NCBI GenBank assembly: GCA_012845835.1
Contig: JABAKD010000028.1
Coordinates: 14,856,563 to 14,920,562 of the forward strand
From: Undaria pinnatifida
Taxonomy: Eukaryota; Sar; Phaeophyceae; Laminariales; Alariaceae
Length of the DNA: 64,000 nucleotides
Direction of reading: 5' to 3'
Under the pieces are notes generated by a model. It ran no database searches and was not told the DNA's origin. It saw only the letters and a list, made by a program, of their open reading frames with translations. Every line of letters starts with the position of its first letter. The first letter of the stretch is position 1. This document shows positions 34,770-44,100 of the stretch, in pieces. The position numbers and the translations under genes are program-made.

Positions 34770-35880
34770 TTCCAGGAAAAATCTCGAGATAGCAGAAGCA
34801 GCAGCAGCAGCAGCCCCATGTACCCACGTACGAAACGACTCCACCCATCCACCGACTAACCCGCCCACTCATCAAACATCCCAACCACCATGTGCTGCAG
34901 CTGATGTACAGAAGTATGTAGAGCAGCAAACGGTTGTGGTCTTTGGTCGGCGAACTGGAAGTGGGTGTCTTGTAGGTGCGGTCGTTGTGTTGTGTGTTAT
35001 TTTCTTGCCCCTTGCCCGCTGAACGCTTCGTCTTATTTTATGTGTGGTGGGTTTCTGGTTCAGACGACAATCAAGTTGCCGTTAAAATCCAGCGAGTTAA
35101 AAGTATGTATCTCTAGATAAATTAGTACGATCAGATAATATCATACAGCAGTACCAAAAGATGTTATTAATAGTCACTGAACACTGAATTTGCGGACCCG
35201 GTGCGTCGGGACTGATGGGTTCGCCGGAGGGGCAACTCCGGCGGCGCGCGCCTCGCCCCTTGGTTGGCCGAGGTTGTGCGGAGGGTGGAACAAATGATGG
35301 AGCCTCTTTGAGCTGCTGCTGCCGTTATATTCTTTTGTAGGGGAACTGGAAGCAGGTGTCGTGTTGGTGCGGTTGTTGTGTTATGTGTTGATTCATTGCT
35401 CCTCGCTGATGGACATCGCTGTTGTGCGGTGGAATTTCTGTTTTGTCGACAATCAAGTTGCGCTGAGTTCTGCAAGTCGAATAACACAGCGACCATGGCA
35501 GGCAGAAACCTCGAGGTAGCCGCAGCAGCACTCACCCATGCATGAAACAACCCCCTCTCTGAGCTGCTGCAGTTGTGGTAATTTCTCGGTGAACTGGAAG
35601 CGGGTGTCGTGTTTGTGCGGTTGTTGCGTTTTGTGTTGCATCCTTGATCCTTGGTGTAACGCTGTTGCTGTGCGATGGATTTCTGCTGTTGCCAGAATGA
35701 AGTGCCGCTGACTTTACAACCACTCTTCGTATTGATGAGTGCGATGAGATAATAGTCACTGAACTTGCTGAGCCGGTGCGGCGGGACGGACGGGTTTCCC
35801 CGAGGGGCAACTCCTGCCGCGCGCGTTTTGTCCCTGATAAGCCGAGGGTAGGTAGGGGGCCTCCCTCGGCCACGGGGATT
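34770..35880. repeat. Three imperfect tandem units (~300-500 bp)
   Basis: The landmark 'gaactggaag..ggtgtc.tgt..gtgcgg..gttg' occurs at 34955, 35344 and 35590. 'agtcactgaac' + 'cggtgcg.cggga' + 'gaggggcaactcc' occurs at 35173-35240 and 35753-35815. 'ctcgag.tagc.g.agcagca' occurs at 34784 and 35511. Frames inside are repeat products. Confidence 0.65.
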
Positions 35881-36944
35881 GAGGTTTGGATAACATGCTG
35901 AAAGTCAAGTGCGGATGATATTGTTTACGTTTTTTTTTGCTGTACACATACTTGTAGCTGGTGATGCTGCTGTGGCACTGCTTCCGCTGCTTCTTCTGCG
36001 TCGATGTCTATGTTGCTACTGCTGCCATTCTCCTTGCCGTTGCAGCTGATACAGGCACGGCTCGGTGTTGTGCTTTCGCCATTGATGCTGATCCTGGTTA
36101 GGTGTTTGCGGGTTTTCTCCTGTTATTTTTGCCCGACGTCGCCAGTAGAACAGCCAGTGCGCATCTCATTCGCCCTCTAAAGAAAAGCAAGTTATGTGGT
36201 CGCAGACCGACTAGCAGAGAATCGAAACCAAGCAGTTTACGTTTCCCCATAACTTCCATCGTTTCAGTTAAAATGGGCATGCGTGCATGCTGCCCGAACC
36301 AGCAGTTTGCGAATATGGGTTTAGACCAGTATCCTTTCTCTGCTGGTGTTGCTGGTGCTGCTGCGCTGATGCGGTTTGCTGCTGCTGCTGCGTTTCTGCT
36401 TAGTCCTTTCTATCTTGCTGCGGTCGCTGTCCTCGCTGCTGTTGCAGCTGCTACAGACACAACTCACCTTTTCTCTTGCGTCATTGATGCTGTACCCTCA
36501 TGTTACGTGTGGATTGTGTGTTGTCTTCCCATGTATTCGCTTATTTCTACGTAACGTCCGTCATCCGTAGAACTATTCGTCAGATACAGCGACAAATTAG
36601 GTGGTCACATGCTGTTTAACCGATAAATAAATAACAAATATTTAGGTTCTTGTAAAAAAGTGGCTGTCTACCCATCAGTCGCTGAAAATAGGCATTGCTG
36701 CCAACAGCAACAACATATAAGAGGAATGAATATCGACCGTTCATGAACTTCCAGGTTGTGGTGTATTCGAAATGCTGTAGTTTTTCGAATAACGCAGTCC
36801 TGTATAATATCATACCGGTACAAGATGCATTACTTTGTGACTCTTTTATCGTAGCAGCGTATATCTTGCTTCATCCGCCTTGCTTCGCTCCGACCTACAA
36901 GTATCACAACACGCGGAAGGGATATCGTATAGTCTAGTTATATT
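35881..36944. other. No feature recognised
   Basis: CTG-rich frames (36102-36554) give Ala/Leu-rich peptides without domains. Confidence 0.35.
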
Positions 36945-36945
36945 A

Positions 36946-37165
36946 TAAAAATTAAAATACACTCCAGCTGTGAGATCGAAGATTTCGTCAAAACTCATCT
37001 TTGCAAGCTGTGTGTGATACTCCGATCGCGCGCATTACGAGTTGTGTGTCCTCATTAAGGATATAGGTCGGCGACTCCCCTTACAGCTACAGTGTAGCTA
37101 TCAGGGTCAACAGGATGATTTTAGTCAGTCTGTGCGCGGAAACTATAAAACCATAAACGCTGAGT
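36946..37165 (-). mobile_element. Element U family core, well-preserved copy
   Basis: Contains the whole conserved box series. On the minus strand the reading frame begins MSFDEIFDLTAGVYFNFY. Outer block tcagtctgtgcgcggaaact at 37123-37142. Confidence 0.8.
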
Positions 37166-37640
37166 TGTTACTAATAAATTTATCTGGGAAAAACGAGGTG
37201 GAAAATATTTACTCTTTTTGTCAAATTTACTTATCGTACTGTATGGGATGCTGCTGTCATCTTCTTCATCTCCATTTTACAATGCAAAACACATGTGTCT
37301 CTCTGTCTTCCGTCTCGCCTGAGCGTTCCAGCCCCGTCTTGTCGGATGAGAAGGGGGGGTGGGCGGCACAACCAACAGATCACCAGGTCTCGTGCCGTGC
37401 CGAGTCGTGGCCGAGACGCGCTGGGCATTCACGATAATTTCCAGGCAGTCCTCGCAGCCACCAAGCAAGCCTTGCTGCTGAATTAAACGTTTTACGTCGA
37501 TTCTGGTCGGGGAATGGCCTACCAAACCCCGGCCAGACGCCAGTGGTTATTTCCTTGAAGGTTAGCGCGGAACATAAATATCCCAGAAATAGAGCTGTCG
37601 TGGTTCTGCCCCAGGTGGAAAGGAAGTGGTCCTACCCCTT
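37166..37640. other. No feature recognised
   Basis: Unique-looking sequence between the element U copy and the satellite cluster. Confidence 0.3.
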
Positions 37641-38879
37641 GTTCAGGAATCCCTCCGTATCTGATCTCTACAACTCCCATTAACCGGGGAAAAAACGGTG
37701 ACCCCCCGGGTCAACACTGCTTCGCACGATGTAGAAACCATGACTTCATCGGCCGATCGCTGATAGGCAGCGTGTCCTGGAGTCCGCATCGCAAGCTGAT
37801 GATAGATCCCCGGAGAGGAAGCCTCCCGCACAACGTACAACTCCAGCAGCCCAGGGATGAAAAAAGTATTCTTTCATGTTGATACCGCCCCAAACAGTGT
37901 GGAAACCCAACCACAATCCATTAATTACTAATCGGGTGAGGCCCATAGAGCCAGGGCGCTCCGAAAGTTGCCCGTCGGCAAAAAGCCGAGGTTCCGCCGC
38001 GTAAAAGGAAGATGAGATCCCGTCCCCGCGTCCGAAATCCTTCTGTTCATTTCAACTCCAACAACCCGGGTACGAAAACAGTACTCCAGCAACACAGGGA
38101 TGTTTTTTTTTTTTTTTTGCAGCATGATGCCGCCCCTAAACGGTGTGGAACCCCCACCCCAATCCACTAATTGCTGATCGGTTGGGGCTCATAGCCAGCG
38201 CGGCACGAAAGTTGCCGCTCGGGCAAATGCCGACGTTCCGCCGCCCCAAAGGAAGATCAGACACCATCCCCGAGTGAGAAATCATTTAGTACATTACAAC
38301 TCCAACAACGCGGGTACCAAGATGGTGATCCCCTTGGTCGATGCCGCCCCACACGGTGTGAACTCCATTCCCACTCACTGGTTACTTTTTGGCTGGCGCT
38401 CATATAACCAGCGCCCTGCGCGAGTCACCCCTGGTCCAACGCCTAGGTCCCACCGCACCCAGGGGGAAAAAGCTCCCATCTTCACGTCAGAAAACCTTCC
38501 ATACATGCCATACAACTCAGAAAAGGAAAGTGTTTATCTCCTGCGTCGATACCGCCCCGCGCGGTGTTGAAACCCCACCGCCCCATCCTCCGTTCATAGA
38601 TTTCCTGGGGCTCATAAAGCCAGACCATCAAGGGAGTTGTCCCTGGGGACTAGGTCGAGGTACCAAACTAGAGAACACCAAATCCGATCCCGGGACCATG
38701 AATTCTTCCGTACGATATTCAAGTCGAACAACGCCGGGACGCCAGCAGTGTTCCCTATCGTCGATAGCGCCCCGCACGATGTGAAATCCACACCTCCATA
38801 CTCTGATTGCTGATTTTACCGGCTACGTGGTAGACATGCGCGGCGGGGACTGCGGAATTATATTTGCTCGCGACCAATA
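37640..38879. repeat. Satellite-like cluster A, ~215-bp units
   Basis: About six diverged units. Landmarks are 'gccgatcgctgat' or variants (37751, 37920, 38165, 38378, 38590, 38805), 'aactccaacaacccgggtac' (37830, 38046, 38298 variants) and 'gccgcccc.cacggtgtgga' (37893, 38130, 38344, 38550, 38768). The same family forms cluster B at 56000-57010. No coding function. The copia element has inserted at its right edge. Confidence 0.75.
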
Positions 38880-39383
38880 TGTGGAGTAGGTTGGTACGTG
38901 TGGCGCCCCGGTGGTGGTGTAGGTGGAGGAGAAAGGTGGCGTAATAGCCGGTGATCGGTAAACTACAAACTACTAACTAAGGCGGGTGTGATAACCCGAT
39001 TTACCCGGTACGTGTGTGGTGAAGCGTGATAGCTCAGGTGTGATAACCCGGAAATGGAACTCGGTGCTGTGGCGTGATAGCCGGGATGTAAATACACAGG
39101 CGTGGTAGCCGTGCAGTGGTGAAGGCGTGATAGCCCTTGCAATATAGATGGGGCGTGGTAGCCCTTGGCGTGGTAGCCGTAGAAGAGACACAGAGAAGAC
39201 ACAAGGAGAGGCAAATATAGAGTCGAAAATGGAGTGATATTATTCGTGCACATAAAAACCCACAACACAAAATCCCGTTGTGGAGATCCATCCCACACAT
39301 ATACGAAACCCCCAAAATTCTCCGATCCATCTTTTCGACGGATTCTTGTTAGCAATCTGACAATGGAGTGAGTACGTCCAACA
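38880..39383 (-). repeat. 3' LTR of the copia element
   Basis: 504 bp, TG...CA in both senses. It contains about nine copies of GGCGTG(A/G)TAGCC-type motifs between 38938 and 39183. Preceded, in element orientation, by the polypurine tract at 39384-39395. Confidence 0.95.
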
Positions 39384-39395
39384 GCCCCCCTACTC
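39384..39395 (-). promoter_or_regulatory. Polypurine tract (plus-strand primer site)
   Basis: On the minus strand GAGTAGGGGGGC sits directly against the 3' LTR, as expected for the primer of second-strand cDNA synthesis. Confidence 0.7.
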
Positions 39396-39689
39396 GCAAC
39401 ATTGTCGTGATTTATCCAGATTACCCTTTTAAAAGGTACATTCCCAGATACTAAAATACTGCAGAGTTTTTCCTTACTCATGTCCAAAAAAAAATGTTGC
39501 ATATGCAAAAACACTCAGATCCGTTCTCATCACATCCATGACCATTAAAACTCAAACACTATTCAGTATTTTCCATCGATCAATTTGAATGCAAGTCCTT
39601 TAACCCTCATAAAGATACATCAGAAAACAAAACAAAGAAACAAGTAAGAAATAGAAAGTCAGAAAATCAAATACTATCCGATAGAGAAA

Positions 39690-41111
39690 TCACGTCAAAT
39701 TCATCACTATCCCCCGGTGAAATTCAAACTCCCTCTCAGGTAACGCCTTGGTGAGGAAGTCAGCATGCTGGTACTGCGACGCTACGTGGATAATTTCGAC
39801 CTCCTTCCTTTCTACCAGTTCCCTCAAAAAGTGATGCCTCACGTCAATGTGCTTCGAGTTCGAGTTCGAAATCGGGTGCTTTGCGATTTGGATGGCACCC
39901 TCGTTATCCTCAAACATGGCAATACACGGCATCCTTGCCCTTGGCAACATAAAACACCAAACCTGCCTCAAAAATAAAATCTCCTTCCCCATGTCCGACA
40001 TAGCAACATACTCCGCCTGAGTAGTCGAGAGAGTCACACACTTCTGCGTCTTGGAGTACCACGAAACAGGTCCCCCCGCACACATCACTACCCCCCCGGA
40101 CACGCTTCTCCTGTCCGTACTGCGCGAAGCATAGTCGGCATCTGCGAACGAAATCAAACTAATCCCCGTCAACGTCCCCTTCTGAAAGGAAATCCCGAAA
40201 GAACTCGTCCTCATTGCATATCCTAGTATACTACGTGCCGCTTTCCAGTGGATCAGCTTCGGCGCACTGCAATACCTTGCTACTGCCCTCACTGAATTCG
40301 CGATATCCGGCCTGGTCAACAACGCAATCCACAAAAGCGCACCGATCAACTCTCGGAAAGGAAACAGAACATTTGGCTCGTCAACATCAAAATCCCAAAG
40401 CCTCCAAGTTGTCGGAATCGGAATTGCGTTGCCCCATTCCACACCATACTTCTCTCCCAATTCTTCCGTGTACGTCTGTTGCGAAATAGTCAACCTCCCT
40501 GCCTCCCTGTCTCTCTCGTAATAGCACCCCGAGCACCACTTGAGCTCGCCCAATGACTTAACTGGAACAAGACGTCCGAGATCCTTCCCGAACTGATCAC
40601 ACCTTTCCTTCTTTCCCACGGCAAAAATATCATGAACATGCACCACTAGGTGCATCACTACTTCCCCCATTTCAACCAAACGAAAAACACACGAATCGGC
40701 CAAGCATTGCACAAACCCCAAATCCAAAAGACATTTCCTCAGTAATGCATACCACTGTCTAGACGCCTGTCTCAAACCATAAAGACTCTTGCTCAGCTTC
40801 ACAACCTTCCCTGTCAATGAACCACACCCTTCTGGCAATCGCATATAGACATCCTCGGCAAGATCTGCCCTCACAAAAGCCTGGTCTATATCGAAATGGC
40901 ACAACTCTAGGTCATGTTCACACGCCAACGCAGCCAACAAACGGACACTGGACGATGCAACAGTAGGCGCGTACAATTCTCCAAAGTCAATGTACTCTCT
41001 CTGCATGTCACCCCTAGCTACAAGTCTCGCCTTCGCTTTCGTAGGCCAACCAAGTTGATCAACCTTCCAATCAAAAATGAGCTTGCTACTGATCACGTTG
41101 GCTATTCGTTG
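39690..41111 (-). CDS. pol: Copia pol, C-terminal part: reverse transcriptase and RNase H
   Basis: Continues in the same frame directly after the TAG at 41112-41114; the first Met of this part is at 41096. RT begins with NVISSKLIFDWKVDQLG, then KARLVARGDMQREYIDFGEL (41045 region), CHFDIDQAFVRADL (catalytic Asp) and SLYGLRQASRQWY. Where copia elements have a Y-V-D-D-type active site, this copy reads VHVHDIF: the first Asp codon is replaced by His (CAT, 40632-40634) while the second Asp (40629-40631) remains. That should disable polymerisation. RNase H looks intact: FADADYAS, TTQAEYVAMS, FEDNEGAIQIA, KHIDVRHHFLREL. It ends at 39690. In a working element this would be part of one polyprotein with the upstream ORF. 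Confidence 0.92.
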   Translation of the reverse strand, partial: QRIANVISSKLIFDWKVDQLGWPTKAKARLVARGDMQREYIDFGELYAPTVASSSVRLLAALACEHDLELCHFDIDQAFVRADLAEDVYMRLPEGCGSLTGKVVKLSKSLYGLRQASRQWYALLRKCLLDLGFVQCLADSCVFRLVEMGEVVMHLVVHVHDIFAVGKKERCDQFGKDLGRLVPVKSLGELKWCSGCYYERDREAGRLTISQQTYTEELGEKYGVEWGNAIPIPTTWRLWDFDVDEPNVLFPFRELIGALLWIALLTRPDIANSVRAVARYCSAPKLIHWKAARSILGYAMRTSSFGISFQKGTLTGISLISFADADYASRSTDRRSVSGGVVMCAGGPVSWYSKTQKCVTLSTTQAEYVAMSDMGKEILFLRQVWCFMLPRARMPCIAMFEDNEGAIQIAKHPISNSNSKHIDVRHHFLRELVERKEVEIIHVASQYQHADFLTKALPEREFEFHRGIVMNLT

Positions 41112-44100
41112 CTACTCGTCAACAATTTCAAACGTGCCTGCTTCAAGCAAACCGAACACTTCACGCTTAGCCGCGTCCATGAACTGTGCGCCATGCTCAC
41201 CGTCACGTGCCTCCCTGAACGTCTTTGGTACGCGGAGGTCCTTGGCGTGGCAGAGGGGCATGTCGGGCCGCAGGTGAGAGGGGCGCATCTCGCGAAGAGC
41301 TGCGTCGACATCCTCCCGCGTGGCGAGTCGCGACACAAGGCCGAGCGGCACTCCCCGTCCCGACGGCTCAAGCGACCAATAGTTACCCCCGCTCCCCCCC
41401 CCGCCCGTGGTGTCGTATGGCGGCGCACCTTTGCTCTCCTCCACGCCCCCCGACCCCGCATGCTGCTTGCCTCCGCCCCCCAGCTCACCAGACCCGTGCC
41501 CCTGCAGGAGCATCCGTTTCGCGTTCAGGGCCCGCCGGTTGGCCAGCAGCGACAGTAGCACATCCTCCCCCGCATGAGATAGGAGTCCTACCCCGTGATC
41601 GAACGACGTCGCCTCCGGCAGCGGCGTAGATACCGCTTCTTCCGGCACGCCCGAAAGCTGACGGCCCTCCGACCTGGTCCTTCCCGGCACGCGCTCGTCG
41701 CCCCTCTCGCCCAGCATCCTCGTTGCATCTGGGGTGAGCGGCGAAGAATATCCCGCGGCGACCGGCGGCGGCTGCCTCCTTCTGTACGTCCGCGGGGCCG
41801 GTGTCGCCGCCGGTGATGGCGATGACGATGTCGTCGAGCCGGCGTCCTCGATGGAAGAGGGAGACCACTGCGGCATCGGCGAACATACGGCAGGCGGTGT
41901 AAGAGCGCTGGGCGAGTGCGCAGGGGGCGGACCGGCAACAGCGGACGAAATAGCTGACGGTCCGGGCGGCGGCGAGGTGTGAGCGCTGGGTGAGTGCGCG
42001 GGCGGCGGACCGGCAGCGGAGGGCGGCATAGCAGTCGGTCCGGGTGGCGGCGAGGTGTGAGCGCTGGGTGAGTGCGCGGACGGCGGTGATGACGATCGCA
42101 GCGGTGGTGGCGGCCAGGTGGCTGCTGCAGGCGGTGTACCAGCAGTAGCAGGCGGGTTCGAGCAAGTGGTGTGAGCGCTGGGTGAGTGCGCGGGCGCCGG
42201 ACCGGCAGCGGCGGGCGGCATAGCAGTCGGTCCGGGTGGCGGCGAGGTGTGAGCGCTGGGTGAGTGCGCGGGCGGCGGACCGGCAGCGGAGGGCGGCATA
42301 GCAGTCGGTCCGGGTGGCGGCGAGGTGTGAGCGCTGGGTGAGTGCGCGGGCGGCGGACCGGCAGCGGAGGGCGGCATAGCAGTCGGTCCGGGTGGCGGCG
42401 AGGTGTGAGCGCTGGGTGAGTGCGCGGGCGGCGGACCTGCAGCGGCGGGCGGCGTCGAGGCAATCTCGAATGACACCCCCGGCGGCGTGGGCAGTGCTGG
42501 CGCGGAAGGGGCAGTACTGAACCCCCCCCCCCCCGACTGTGGCAGCGGCGCCCATGTAACGTTGCTAGAGTAGCATACGCGCCCTGTGTCATCCCTGAGT
42601 ACTTTCACACAGCAGTCGGCATGGTTGTCGCCCGCGTTTAGAAAGTAGCACGGCACGGCCTGGTCGTCCAGCTTCGACCTCCTCTCCCGGTACATGAAAC
42701 CGTACTGAAAAAACGGCACCACCAAGAAAGCACCCTTCTTGCCGATGAACAGCTCCTGCGGCGACGCGCGACTGGGATTTGAAGGGGAAGCAGCCTGGTT
42801 GAGCTTCTGCGCGGCATCCTTCGCCGATTCCGCCCAGAGCTTGTCCCCGCGAGCATCCAGGCCGCGAACACACGAGAACCCCCCCGGCCCCAAGCGTCGC
42901 TCCGCGGCGCGGCGAGATGCCATGGCAATTTTGTTGCAACGCTGGATTGCGTTCTCCACTACCCCATTGTATTGCTGCGCTCCGGGGGGGGAGTACTGCA
43001 CGGCGATTCCCATGGCGGAGCAGAAGTCACGGAAGTCCTTGCTGGTCCAGAGCGAATCGCAGTCGCCACGGACACTCCGTATCCTCGTCCCCGCTTTGTG
43101 GGCTAGGTCGACGATACACCGCCGGAAGACGGCTACGGCGTCAGACTTGCGACGCAGGGCGTAGTTCGCGATGTAGCCCGTTGCAGCATCGACAGCATAG
43201 AATATGTAGTGGTTGCCGCCTATGGTGGTGGTGTATGGTCCGCACATGTCGATATGTAGGAGATCGCCAGGCGCCTTCCCCGCTCGTCCCTCGCTTCGCT
43301 TCGGCACGCCCGCTCTCGTCCCCCTCGCCGATATACACGTAGTGCAGGGTTTCATCCGTCCGGTGAGGGTGATCCCTCGCTGCCGAGCAGATTCCCTCAA
43401 AATAGGTTCAGACAGGTGGCCGGCGCGGTCATGGAACACGTTAATATCGACTCGCTTGCGATCGTTGCCAACGTGGAAAGGGTTTTTCCCGGGGCCCAAA
43501 AGGGCAAGTGCACACTCTTCACTTTCTCTATCCTGCATCATACGGTCGAAAATGTCCCATTCTACGGCATACGCCTCGGTCTTCTCGTCAGAAATGCTCT
43601 GGGGTCGATAAATCCATGCCGTACTTGAATCACACGGAGTGGGGTGGGATAAAGCAGTCTCAAGCTCAAGCTCCAACTCCATGAGAGAAGCCATCACAAC
43701 GCTCGAAGGTTGTACGAGGTTGTTTTCACTAAGAGGAACCGTGGGGGATATGCAGGCAGCAGACACGAATGCACTCTCACGCGAAGCACCAACTGAACCA
43801 ACTGGGCCAACTGGCATCGGTGGGTTGCAAGCGGAAGACTCGGGGGCACTCTGATTCGCTACATCCACTGGCAACGGAGAAGGGGGTAGTCGGGTGGCGT
43901 AGAGGGAGTCGTTCGCCGATCCCCGAATGAAGCGGAGCCTTCCCGCTTGTGTACCAGTGGGGTTTACAGAACAGGAGTTTTTATCAGCCACCTTCCAAAT
44001 CGAGAAAAGGTTAAAGCCAAGCCACGGAGTATATATCACATCTTGCACACACGCCACAACGTCCTCCGGGTTTCCGTGTTCGTCTAGTTGGTGAAACACT

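Noticed and set aside
41485-42592. Two long minus-strand frames (334-356 codons) over the copia linker
   Set aside because: Out-of-frame shadows of the 78-bp coding minisatellite in the gag-pol frame.
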